Positions 1 to 6,409 of a DNA stretch of 7,310 nt are shown one piece after another. Position 1 is the first letter of the stretch. Each line of letters begins with the position of its first letter. Made by a program: the position numbers and the translations under genes. This stretch comes from Bordetella parapertussis (lineage in GTDB: Bacteria; Pseudomonadota; Gammaproteobacteria; Burkholderiales; Burkholderiaceae_B): NCBI GenBank assembly GCA_945869355.1, contig CAMBPA010000063.1:1-7310 (forward strand). Direction: 5' to 3'. The notes beneath the pieces were generated by a model. That model worked only from the letters and a program-made list of their open reading frames with translations. It had not been told where the DNA came from and did no database searches.

Positions 1-1328
1 CGATCCAGCGACCAAACGGCATCGATCAAGGGCTCAACCTGAACACCTGATTTCCCATACGCACAGAGCGTGCGTAATTTTTCTTCAATCTGTGCATCAG
101 TCAGTGGCTTGCCCGTCGAGCCTTGCGGCACCTCCACGGTGCGGCTCAAGACAAAACCGTCTGCCCAATGGACTCTGACTGTCGCGGCTTCGACACCATA
201 CGCGCTATCTTCGATAAAACAGACCTTTTGACCCAGCGCCTGAAGCGCGGGATCGGCAACAGCCTCATCACTAAACTCAGCCAGCCCTGCCCGCCCTCGC
301 ACGAGCGAAACCGGTACCGCATGCTGTGCACTCACTTGTGACTCTCGACCGGTTCGGATACCGGGGCGATCGGTACGCTGCTTCAGCAAGGGGCGACCCA
401 CCAATTCAATACGGGAAATGTTCTGCACCGACCGCTGCACAAACTGTGCATCGCGGGCGATGTCTAAACAGGCATCAATCACAGGGTTAAGCACAACACC
501 GCAAGGATAAGGCTTGTACGTATTCTGCAGTAGCTCCCATCGACTTCCTAAGTCTGACACCACCGCATCGAAATCCGGCACATCGCACGTCACCGGCATA
601 AACCCACGCACCCCCTCAATTGGGGCCTTGGGTCCATCAAAATTTTGCTGCGCAAGTAGTGCTGCAATCATTCCGTTTCGCGCCGCGTTACCCATACTCA
701 CGCTCTTAGCCATCGTACCAAGCGACTCAACCAAGCCCCCGGCTTGCACCGAGGCGGACCCAAGCGCCCAAAGAGACTGTTGCTCTGTCAGACCTAGCAA
801 CCGGGCCGACGCACATGCCGAACCAAATACTCCGCAGGTCGAGGTGATGTGCCAACCGCGCGCGTAGTGCCCGGGCGATACCCCATTACCAATTCGACAC
901 TCCACTTCTGCCCCAACGATGAAGCTCAAGAGTGCCTCGACACCCGTCACCGCACGCGCTTGCGCCCAAGCAAACACTGGGGACGCCACCGGGGCAGTCG
1001 GATGAATAATCGTGGGGATATGTGTATCGTCAAAATCAAAGACATTTGCAGCGATCGTATTGATCGCTGCAGCGGTGAGCACATCCATCCGCTCAGCACG
1101 CCCAATAATCGTGGCTTGTTGCGAATTGGAAAACGCGCCATACACGCGTAGCGCTTTCTCAACCGTGGGGTCATAACAGGCGGAAAGTGCGGTCGCAAAG
1201 TAGTTCAATAAAGAGCGCTTCGCTTCATGTCGTACCTGTTCGGGAACGTCATTCCATTCAAACTCAGCGGTGAATTTGGCTAACTGGCGCGAGACATCTG
1301 GAACTACCTTAGATACGGGACTCATCAT
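1..1328 (-). CDS. MmgE/PrpD family protein (2-methylcitrate dehydratase-like), 3' end cut by window edge
   Basis: The minus-strand frame stays open from an ATG at 1328 to the left edge: 442 codons plus two bases, with no stop in the window. Family members are usually about 450-460 residues, so only a short C-terminal tail should be missing. Family marks are FDFDDTH (about residues 97-103) with HPTAP just after (109-113), a GWHITSTCGVFGSA segment (158-171), a KSVSMGNAARNG segment (208-219), KPYPCG (272-277) and SAQHAVPVSLVRG (333-345). The family includes 2-methylcitrate dehydratase, cis-aconitate decarboxylase and iminodisuccinate-type enzymes, so the exact reaction is unknown. Two ATGs lie in tandem (1328 and 1325), preceded by a purine-rich AAGAAAAGAAG ribosome-binding stretch. 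It begins 36 nt after the stop of the DUF2135-like gene and is the last visible gene of the leftward operon. The product is presumably cytoplasmic. No prpB or prpC is present here, so a dedicated methylcitrate cycle is not supported. Confidence 0.93.
   Translation of the reverse strand, partial: MMSPVSKVVPDVSRQLAKFTAEFEWNDVPEQVRHEAKRSLLNYFATALSACYDPTVEKALRVYGAFSNSQQATIIGRAERMDVLTAAAINTIAANVFDFDDTHIPTIIHPTAPVASPVFAWAQARAVTGVEALLSFIVGAEVECRIGNGVSPGHYARGWHITSTCGVFGSACASARLLGLTEQQSLWALGSASVQAGGLVESLGTMAKSVSMGNAARNGMIAALLAQQNFDGPKAPIEGVRGFMPVTCDVPDFDAVVSDLGSRWELLQNTYKPYPCGVVLNPVIDACLDIARDAQFVQRSVQNISRIELVGRPLLKQRTDRPGIRTGRESQVSAQHAVPVSLVRGRAGLAEFSDEAVADPALQALGQKVCFIEDSAYGVEAATVRVHWADGFVLSRTVEVPQGSTGKPLTDAQIEEKLRTLCAYGKSGVQVEPLIDAVWSLD
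1047..1071. repeat. Perfect inverted repeat inside the PrpD-like gene
   Basis: TGCAGCGATC (1047-1056) and GATCGCTGCA (1062-1071) are exact reverse complements separated by 5 nt. The repeat lies in codons for an Ala-Ala-Ala-Ile-Asn-Thr-Ile-Ala-Ala stretch just before the conserved FDFDDTH motif. The palindrome may simply reflect mirrored codons in a conserved helix. It could form a strong mRNA hairpin, but no function is shown. Confidence 0.6.
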
Positions 1329-1364
1329 TATTCTTCTTTTCTTCGTTACTAACGTCAACCATGC

Positions 1365-2648
1365 TTACGGGACAATAAAAAAAGTTACATTAATAGGGAC
1401 CTTACTGTGACAGCGTTCTGCGCAAACCGTATCGCTGACTTTCACTACACCTTCATAAGTATTTTTCTTCCCATCGATTGTGACGACTACCGTGAAGGGG
1501 ATATCTTTTCTTTCTGCCAACGGGGCATTGGCACTAAACATATTGACGCGAACTTGGTATCGACCACTTCCAGGCTTCTCATTCCAAGAAATATTCTCAA
1601 TCGGTTCGGGACGTGTTGCGCAGCCAGACATTTTCTGACAGGCATTCGCATCGATATCCAAACTACCGCCACTGGGTGATTTGCGTACATGGTCGTTGTA
1701 CATGCTAATGGTGACGCCATCGGGCTGGACCACCAGTAAATCCAAATCAGCCTGTCCCTGCCAGGCAAGCGCCACGTTGATGTACTTGCCCTGCGTGACA
1801 TCGTTTGCCTGCAAGCGGCGATCGATTTCGGAGCTACTTACTGTGCTCGGCTCTGCGGCAGTGGGTGGCACCACAACGGCAACGGGAGGTGGCGCGACCA
1901 CCGGAGGGGTACACGATTGGGACTTCACGCCAATCTGCGTCCACAACTGCTCGATGCGCGCACGAAGCGCCGTTTCTTCTTGTGCACTCACACTCGTTGT
2001 GACAAAGCCGATCCACTGTCGATTAGTCAGCCCTGCCAGCAACAGCAAAAACAACACAAGCAAAATCAGCCAAGGGAGCACAGCCGCACCGGACCGCCGC
2101 CTTTCGGACGGGTCGGACTTGGCTTTGTGGGTCGCGACAATCTTTTCAGCCGGACGCCAGGCTTGCGCAAAACGCGTGTCGAGATCGAAATCAGTCGATT
2201 TATCGCCATAGGGCATACACCCCCATTGGGCGATAACCAGTTGGTCGCCCACCACGAATACTGAGTTCAGCGCATCGGGCGTAGAGAGCATTGCCAGCAA
2301 GGCTTGCGCACCATGCGCAGAGGCAGAGGATGCACCATCGCCCGAAATCTGCCGGGCGAGCGCTCGAACCCTTTGACAATTCGCAGACAGTTTCTGCGCA
2401 ACGTTGATTTTTTCTGTCGGGCTGAGCGCCTCAAATGGCCTGACCTCACCGGATAGCTTGGTAGACCAGGCAATCTCGCCCTTGAGTGGATTGACAACGG
2501 GCTCTGCAAAAAACAGTGACAGCGGTGGCTGAGCGGCGTCGCGTTGTAACAGGTTCACCAACTGCTGATAATAGGTGAACACCGGCTGACCGTTTATCCC
2601 TTTGACATCGATAAGTTTCCGCTGTGTGACAACTGGCAAAGTTTGCAT
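1365..2648 (-). CDS. Single-pass membrane protein with DUF2135/YfaP-like periplasmic beta-sandwich domain
   Basis: This is a 427-residue protein of unknown function. Residues 1-185 form a soluble region with no signal peptide. A basic stretch (SERRR, 181-185) precedes one strong membrane helix (about 188-208, Leu-rich), which predicts an N-in/C-out topology. Outside follow a short possible coiled coil (223-240), a lone Cys (246) and a Pro/Val-rich linker (248-267). Residues 286-427 carry a beta-sandwich with features I associate with DUF2135/YfaP: ADLDLLVVQPDG (300-311), a GGSLDID turn (327-333), PENI-like PIENISW (349-355) and GRYQVRVNMFS (362-372). Cysteines at 337/343 and 409/413 could form disulfides in the periplasm. 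The N-terminal region faintly recalls SrfA-type proteins (a FVVGDQLVIAQWG segment at 131-143), but this is only an impression. The gene starts 26 nt after the protease stop and precedes the PrpD-like gene by 36 nt. A partner role with the protease is an inference from adjacency and matching topology. Confidence 0.85.
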   Translation of the reverse strand: MQTLPVVTQRKLIDVKGINGQPVFTYYQQLVNLLQRDAAQPPLSLFFAEPVVNPLKGEIAWSTKLSGEVRPFEALSPTEKINVAQKLSANCQRVRALARQISGDGASSASAHGAQALLAMLSTPDALNSVFVVGDQLVIAQWGCMPYGDKSTDFDLDTRFAQAWRPAEKIVATHKAKSDPSERRRSGAAVLPWLILLVLFLLLLAGLTNRQWIGFVTTSVSAQEETALRARIEQLWTQIGVKSQSCTPPVVAPPPVAVVVPPTAAEPSTVSSSEIDRRLQANDVTQGKYINVALAWQGQADLDLLVVQPDGVTISMYNDHVRKSPSGGSLDIDANACQKMSGCATRPEPIENISWNEKPGSGRYQVRVNMFSANAPLAERKDIPFTVVVTIDGKKNTYEGVVKVSDTVCAERCHSKVPINVTFFIVP

Positions 2649-2674
2649 GATGAATCGTCTCTGTCCGTTGGCCG

Positions 2675-3640
2675 TCAGTTTTTAGGAGCCGAGGCGCATT
2701 CGCTCGACATTTTTGTATACGACTGACCACTCTGATCGAGGAATGTACGCAAGGCCGTAGCCGACAGCGCATACAGCGAACGATCACTAAACTTATCTTC
2801 CTGTGCGCCGATAAATGTATTGACACCCACGACATTACCGCAGCGATTGACCAAGGGTCCTCCCGAACTGCCCGTCGCAATTTTTGCAGTGTGCAGCACC
2901 AACACCATGTTGTTACGCTGACGCTGAAGAACACTCACCTCTCCTTGCGAAAAGACAGTGTTCGGTGTCACCACATCCGCATCCACACGAATATCCGAAC
3001 TTGGATAACCCGCTGCAACCACCGTTTGTAGCACTTGCGGCTCGGTCGCGATCGCAAGCTTGGCAATGCCCGCCGGCACTCTATCTGCACGCAAAATTGC
3101 GAAGTCGGGGTTGGTGTATTCCGAATCGCGCGTGGCGGCGATTAAACGAACCGGGATCGGTTCTTTGCCAAGGGCTCGACTGGTGATGGCAAAGGAGCGA
3201 CCACTCTCGATCACATGCCGATTAGTGACAATCGTATTTTGATCAATAAAGAAACCCGTGCCGTGGCCTTGATATTTATTGCTCGCACTAAACACCAGAA
3301 CTCTGACGGTCGCCGCATCAAGCAGCGCCACCAGCTTATCTTGCGCAAGGACCGAAGCACTCGGCTCAGGCGGTGGTGTGGCGGGGGATCCTGTGGCTAC
3401 GGGTTGCACGGGCCCAATCTCGCCTCTCTTGTAAGACTCCAGGCCTGGTGTCCCGCAGGCCGCATCCAAGATTTGCTGCAGGCGGTTAGCTTCGCTTTGC
3501 AAACCCGTGACGATATCGCGGTTGAGCTCAGTCGTTTTAAGAATGACTAAGGGACGATTCGCCCACCAAAAATAGACAAAGGCATTTAATGCCACCAACA
3601 CCGCAGCAGCGAACCAAAACCAGCGACTCTGAAACTTCAT
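2675..3640 (-). CDS. Membrane-anchored trypsin-like (S1/HtrA-type) serine protease without PDZ domain
   Basis: The protein is 321 residues from the chosen ATG. An uncleaved signal-anchor (about 8-26, WFWFAAAVLVALNAFVYFWW) is followed by a probable short coiled coil (37-60) and a Pro/Ala-rich linker (79-96). The protease domain spans about 103-305. The triad is visible: His142 in VTNRHVI, Asp179 in NPDFAIL and Ser259 in GSSGGPL. An oxyanion-type glycine run and the VVGVNTF strand follow. No PDZ domain follows, so this is a Trypsin_2-like protease and not full-length DegP/DegS. The topology places the catalytic domain in the periplasm. The start at 3640 overlaps the stop of the small subunit gene as ATGA, with GGATGGAA just upstream as a possible ribosome site. 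An in-frame ATG three codons earlier (3649) is possible but less well spaced. The overlap suggests translational coupling to the dehydratase. The protein substrate is unknown; the neighbouring DUF2135-like protein is a candidate partner. Confidence 0.93.
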   Translation of the reverse strand: MKFQSRWFWFAAAVLVALNAFVYFWWANRPLVILKTTELNRDIVTGLQSEANRLQQILDAACGTPGLESYKRGEIGPVQPVATGSPATPPPEPSASVLAQDKLVALLDAATVRVLVFSASNKYQGHGTGFFIDQNTIVTNRHVIESGRSFAITSRALGKEPIPVRLIAATRDSEYTNPDFAILRADRVPAGIAKLAIATEPQVLQTVVAAGYPSSDIRVDADVVTPNTVFSQGEVSVLQRQRNNMVLVLHTAKIATGSSGGPLVNRCGNVVGVNTFIGAQEDKFSDRSLYALSATALRTFLDQSGQSYTKMSSECASAPKN

Positions 3641-4149
3641 CGATTCCATCCGTCGGCTGATCGCCGCTTATTCTCGTTCACGATGTAAGGGACGAGTCCT
3701 TGTGCATCGACAATCGCCTGAATGACGGGCGGCAATGGTGGCGTTTCAAAGCGCTTTGCACCGTAGACAAATGCACCAGCAACGAGGTCCACATCAATAC
3801 GATCTCCTGTACTCACTGCGGCGACAAGCTCAGGACACTCAAACACCGGCAGTCCAATGTTGATCGCATTGCGATAAAAAATGCGCGCGAAACTCGTTGC
3901 CACCACGCAAGAGATTCCGGCTGCCCGAATCGCGATGGGCGCGTGCTCTCGGGATGATCCGGAACCAAAGTTTCGACCCGCCACAATAATGTCACCGGCC
4001 TTGACTCGTTGCACAAAGTCCGGATCCAGCCCCTCCATGCAATGTCCGGCAAGATCTTCGGGGCGTCTTAACGTGAGGTAGCGACCAGGAATAATCGTAT
4101 CGGTATCGACATTGTCACCATAACGATGCACACAAACGGATGAAATCAT
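3637..4149 (-). CDS. Aconitase-superfamily hydro-lyase small subunit (LeuD/DmdB-like)
   Basis: This 170-residue swivel-domain subunit pairs with the large subunit encoded just upstream to form a heteromeric hydro-lyase. Family hallmarks are GDNVDTDTIIPGRYL (11-25), NFGSGSSREHAP (60-71), which contributes to substrate binding, and FYRNAINIGLP (91-101). Its length fits the short LeuD/homoaconitase/dimethylmalate-dehydratase class (about 160-170 aa) better than the proteobacterial leucine-pathway LeuD (about 200-215 aa). The ATG lies 14 nt after the large-subunit stop, with only a weak AGG upstream, so coupling to the large subunit is likely. The C-terminal tail (KRRSADGWNR) shares its last bases with the start of the serine protease gene. 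Substrate specificity cannot be fixed from the sequence: 3-isopropylmalate, 2,3-dimethylmalate and homocitrate-type acids are all possible. Confidence 0.95.
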   Translation of the reverse strand: MISSVCVHRYGDNVDTDTIIPGRYLTLRRPEDLAGHCMEGLDPDFVQRVKAGDIIVAGRNFGSGSSREHAPIAIRAAGISCVVATSFARIFYRNAINIGLPVFECPELVAAVSTGDRIDVDLVAGAFVYGAKRFETPPLPPVIQAIVDAQGLVPYIVNENKRRSADGWNR

Positions 4150-4163
4150 GGACTGTGGCCTAT

Positions 4164-5432
4164 TTAGATAACCGCAAGCATACTTGGATCAACGATCTCG
4201 CCGTTGATGGCTGCTGCTGCAGCAACCCAAGCATTGGAGAGATAGACACGTGAATTAGGATGTCCCATTCTGCCTTTGAAATTTCGGTTTGTCGTGGCAA
4301 TTGCCGTTTCGCCTTCTGCGAGCACCCCCATATGGCCGCCAAAGCAGGCGCCGCATGTCGGCAAAGACACTGCAGCACCTGCCGCGGCAAACACCTCGAG
4401 CAACCCCTCTGCTGCCGCTTCGCGGTAAATCGCATTGGTGGCCGGTACGATGATGACCCTAACGTCACGACTCACCTTGCGGCCACGCAAAATCGAGGCT
4501 GCCTGTCGTAAATCGGTCAGGGTTCCGTTGGAACAATTCCCGATGTACACCTGATCGACTTTTGTACCGACCAATTTAGACAACACCGTTCCATTTGCGG
4601 GGGATGGCGGCACGGCCACCAGCGGCTCCAGCGCATCCAAGTCGATCACGCGGCTCGACTGATAGTGCGCATCAGGGTCCGGCGCCACCGCCGAACGTGC
4701 GCGCCAGCCGTGCGCTGCTGCAAAGGCATGCACTTGCTCGTCGGCTTCGAAGACACAGGTCTCCGCACCGGCTTCCACCGCCATGTTCGCGACAGCCATC
4801 CGCTCATCGACGTTTAAATGACACAGTCCTGACCCACCAAACTCAATCGACAAATTGGATGCACCATCCGAGCCAATCGCAGCAATCAACGACAGGATGA
4901 TGTCCTTGCCCGTCACGTACGGACGTGGCGAACCAACGATATCAATACGCATTGACGCTGGCACCTTGACCCATAACTCACCGAGCGCCATGGCGGCAGC
5001 CAAGTCGGTTGAACCAAAGCCCATGCCTGATGCATTTAACGCGCCCGCAGTACAGGTGTGGGAATCAGCGCCAAAAACTATCCCTCCTGGGCCAATCATG
5101 CCGATCTCCGGCAACAAGGTGTGTTCAATCCCGCCGTTACCCGCGTCGTAGTAGTGCTCAATCCCAAATTGGCGTCCAAACTGCCTGAGCAAGCGGATGG
5201 ACTGGGCGCTAATGATATCCTTTGCAGGCGAAAAATGATCGGCAACAAGCACGACCCGCTCGGGATACCGCGGGCCAGCCACTTGCATGCGCTCAAGTTG
5301 CTCAATCGTGATGGTGCCACTCACATCATTGATTAATACAACATCCGGAGACACCATTACGATGTCCCCTGCCTTGGCAGCACCCGACTCCGTGTGCGCT
5401 GCATAAAGCTTTTCGGTCATGGTTTGACCCAT
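4164..5432 (-). CDS. Aconitase-superfamily hydro-lyase large subunit (LeuC/DmdA-like, [4Fe-4S])
   Basis: The 422-residue catalytic subunit catalyses stereospecific dehydration/hydration of a hydroxy-dicarboxylic or tricarboxylic acid at a [4Fe-4S] cluster. Three cluster cysteines are in place: Cys300 in YIGNCSNG, and Cys360 and Cys363 in LPTCGACFGGH. Other family marks are MGQTMTEKL at the start, FGADSHTCTAGALN (120-133), GFGSTDLAAAMALGE (138-152) and TNRNFKGRMGHP (381-392). The PTCGAC pattern and about 420 aa length fit the archaeal-type isopropylmalate/homoaconitate/2,3-dimethylmalate dehydratase group. The leucine-pathway LeuC of proteobacteria is longer (about 465 aa). An open frame extends to a TTG at 5468, but I chose the ATG at 5432 because MGQTMTEK is the usual family start and a GGGGA ribosome site lies five bases upstream. 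No leuA or leuB is nearby, so a catabolic role is more likely than leucine synthesis. It is the first gene of the leftward run, divergent from the nucleotidyltransferase gene. Confidence 0.95.
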   Translation of the reverse strand: MGQTMTEKLYAAHTESGAAKAGDIVMVSPDVVLINDVSGTITIEQLERMQVAGPRYPERVVLVADHFSPAKDIISAQSIRLLRQFGRQFGIEHYYDAGNGGIEHTLLPEIGMIGPGGIVFGADSHTCTAGALNASGMGFGSTDLAAAMALGELWVKVPASMRIDIVGSPRPYVTGKDIILSLIAAIGSDGASNLSIEFGGSGLCHLNVDERMAVANMAVEAGAETCVFEADEQVHAFAAAHGWRARSAVAPDPDAHYQSSRVIDLDALEPLVAVPPSPANGTVLSKLVGTKVDQVYIGNCSNGTLTDLRQAASILRGRKVSRDVRVIIVPATNAIYREAAAEGLLEVFAAAGAAVSLPTCGACFGGHMGVLAEGETAIATTNRNFKGRMGHPNSRVYLSNAWVAAAAAINGEIVDPSMLAVI

Positions 5433-5436
5433 ATTT

Positions 5437-5442
5437 GTCCCC
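5437..5442 (-). promoter_or_regulatory. Ribosome-binding site of the hydro-lyase large subunit
   Basis: On the minus strand a G-rich TGGGGA sits about five bases before the ATG at 5432. It decides the start in favour of this ATG over the upstream in-frame TTG at 5468, which has no comparable site. Confidence 0.6.
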
Positions 5443-5470
5443 AAAAGGTTAAGCTCATTGCTAACCAAGC

Positions 5471-5499
5471 ATCCTATTCAACCAAACAACGGCCCGCAA
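5471..5499 (-). promoter_or_regulatory. Possible weak promoter for the leftward operon
   Basis: Read on the minus strand, TTGCGG (5499-5494) and TAGGAT (5476-5471) are separated by 17 bases. They match the sigma-70 boxes at 3/6 and 4/6 positions. The spacing is ideal and predicts a leader of about 30 nt before the large-subunit ATG. The match is weak and may be chance, but no better candidate is visible in this short divergent region. Confidence 0.3.
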
Positions 5500-5513
5500 A
5501 ACAAGCCGTTTTG
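5488..5513. promoter_or_regulatory. Interleaved inverted repeats in the divergent intergenic region (possible operator)
   Basis: Two inverted repeats overlap here. AACGGC (5488-5493) pairs with GCCGTT (5505-5510) across 11 nt, and CAAAAC (5497-5502) pairs with GTTTTG (5508-5513) across 5 nt. They lie between the divergent starts at 5432 and 5526 and overlap the putative -35 of the leftward promoter. That is where a regulator of a catabolic operon would bind. No regulator gene is in the window. An RNA hairpin is an alternative reading. Confidence 0.35.
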
Positions 5514-5525
5514 ACATCTTTGAAC

Positions 5526-6347
5526 ATGACAGCTCCAAAGCCGCCAAGTAAGCCTCGCCTTATCCGTATGTATTCCAACGACAACATAGCCATTGTGGGC
5601 AATGACGGTGGGCTCGCTGCGGGCACGACGATACCTGATGGCCTCACGCTCAAAGAAAAGGTGCCGCAAGCGCACAAAGTCGCCTTAACCAATCTGGCCA
5701 CCGGTCAGCCCTTAAGCGTCGCGGCCGTTTTGTTAACCGGCGGGCAAGGCTCACGACTTGGCGGCTGCGCAAAGAGCCTCGTGCAGGTCGATGGCAAGCC
5801 TCTGGTTCTGCGCCAACTGGAGGCGCTACATGCGGCCGGCATCCAACAGATTGTCGTCGTCACGGGCTTCTACCACGCAGAGGTCGAAACCTTGCTGAGG
5901 ACCTCAGCCGCTACCGCGGCGTGGGCGCAGACCGTAAGAGTTGTTCGAAATCCAGCACCTGAAAATGGCCAGCAATCCTCGGTTCTGCATGGTCTCACGG
6001 CGTTGGCTGCGCCTTACGCCCTCGCCTTAGTCGTATTGGTCGATCAACCACTCATGACCGCACACGATTATCAAGAGTGCATTGAGGCCTATAACGGTCG
6101 ACCTCCTCGCACCTGCATCGCGTACCCACGAGTAGACGGCAAGCGCGGTAACCCTGTTGCCTTGGGTCATGAGGCGGTGCAGGCAGTGCTGGCCTCTGGT
6201 GAAACATGCCGAGCGTTTATCGAGAGCCACCGAGAGCTCGTTCACCAATATCCTAGCCAAAACGGCCATTTTCTGGCTGATATAGACACCATGTCCGATA
6301 TCAAAAACCTGCGTGAGCAAGCGGGGCTAAACCTCCAATTACCTTAG
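5526..6347 (+). CDS. Fusion: truncated GarD-type SAF domain + MobA/MocA-like nucleotidyltransferase
   Basis: The protein is 273 residues from the ATG at 5526. Residues 65-262 form a MobA/MocA-type nucleotidyltransferase (NTP_transf_3). Its nucleotide loop is LLTGGQGSRLGGCAK (69-83). A VDQPLMT segment (172-178) supplies the metal-binding Asp, and GKRGNPV (205-211) and ADIDTMSDI (251-259) follow. Such enzymes usually transfer CMP or GMP to molybdopterin, or act on other small molecules. Residues 11-63 are not part of that family. NDNIAIVGNDGGLAAGT (18-34), PDGLTLKEKVPQ (37-48) and HKVALTNLATGQPL (50-63) match, as I remember it, the N-terminal SAF domain of galactarate dehydratase and related UxaA-type dehydratases. 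The SAF part stops before its usual final strands and runs straight into the nucleotidyltransferase. The start is uncertain: no clear Shine-Dalgarno is seen, a TTG lies two codons upstream, the frame is open back to 5394, and Met15 (5568) is also possible. The true catalytic substrate is unknown. Confidence 0.85.
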   Translation: MTAPKPPSKPRLIRMYSNDNIAIVGNDGGLAAGTTIPDGLTLKEKVPQAHKVALTNLATGQPLSVAAVLLTGGQGSRLGGCAKSLVQVDGKPLVLRQLEALHAAGIQQIVVVTGFYHAEVETLLRTSAATAAWAQTVRVVRNPAPENGQQSSVLHGLTALAAPYALALVVLVDQPLMTAHDYQECIEAYNGRPPRTCIAYPRVDGKRGNPVALGHEAVQAVLASGETCRAFIESHRELVHQYPSQNGHFLADIDTMSDIKNLREQAGLNLQLP

Positions 6348-6359
6348 TGTTTTAGCCCC
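6323..6359 (+). terminator. Stem-loop at the 3' end of the nucleotidyltransferase gene
   Basis: GGGGCTAAA (6323-6331) and TTTAGCCCC (6351-6359) form a perfect 9-bp stem around a 19-nt loop that contains the stop codon (6345-6347). There is no T-run after the stem, so it is not a canonical intrinsic terminator. It may attenuate readthrough or protect the 3' end between this gene and the aminotransferase. Confidence 0.4.
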
Positions 6360-6400
6360 TCGTCGGGCAACATTGTGGTAATTTTCCCTCTATTCTCGAC

Positions 6401-6404
6401 GGAG
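6401..6404 (+). promoter_or_regulatory. Ribosome-binding site of the aminotransferase
   Basis: GGAG lies five bases before the ATG at 6410. It is a clear Shine-Dalgarno and fixes the start. The rest of the 62-base gap after the nucleotidyltransferase stop shows no convincing sigma-70 promoter. Co-transcription with that gene is possible if the upstream stem-loop does not terminate. Confidence 0.7.
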
Positions 6405-6409
6405 CAAAC

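Noticed and set aside
514..1151. Two plus-strand open frames over the left region
   Set aside because: The minus strand holds one continuous 442-codon frame with clear MmgE/PrpD motifs, so these are antisense shadows.
1323..1362. Alternative ATG at 1362 before the PrpD-like gene
   Set aside because: It is out of frame with the PrpD-like protein. The AAGAAAAGAAG stretch it would encode works better as the ribosome-binding region for the tandem ATGs at 1328/1325.
1681..2211. Open plus-strand frame of 176 codons
   Set aside because: It lies opposite the DUF2135-like gene, is rich in Ser/Thr/Cys low-complexity residues, and has no recognisable domain. It is an antisense shadow.
2675..3640. Full-length DegP/DegS/HtrA identity for the protease
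   Set aside because: The catalytic triad fits the fold, but the protein ends soon after the protease domain with no PDZ domain.
4164..5432. Leucine-biosynthetic LeuC
   Set aside because: The length, the PTCGAC motif and the lack of leuA/leuB neighbours fit the other branch of the family better. The symbol was left blank.
5511..5516. Perfect TTGACA sigma-70 -35 box on the plus strand before the nucleotidyltransferase
   Set aside because: No acceptable -10 box lies 16-18 bases downstream (the sequence there is around TCCAAA), and transcription from it would begin after the chosen ATG.
5394..5525. Longer N terminus for the nucleotidyltransferase starting at the ATG at 5394
   Set aside because: It would overlap the start of the divergent hydro-lyase large subunit and its ribosome site, and the extra 44 residues show no family-like sequence. 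The SAF similarity starts only after 5526.
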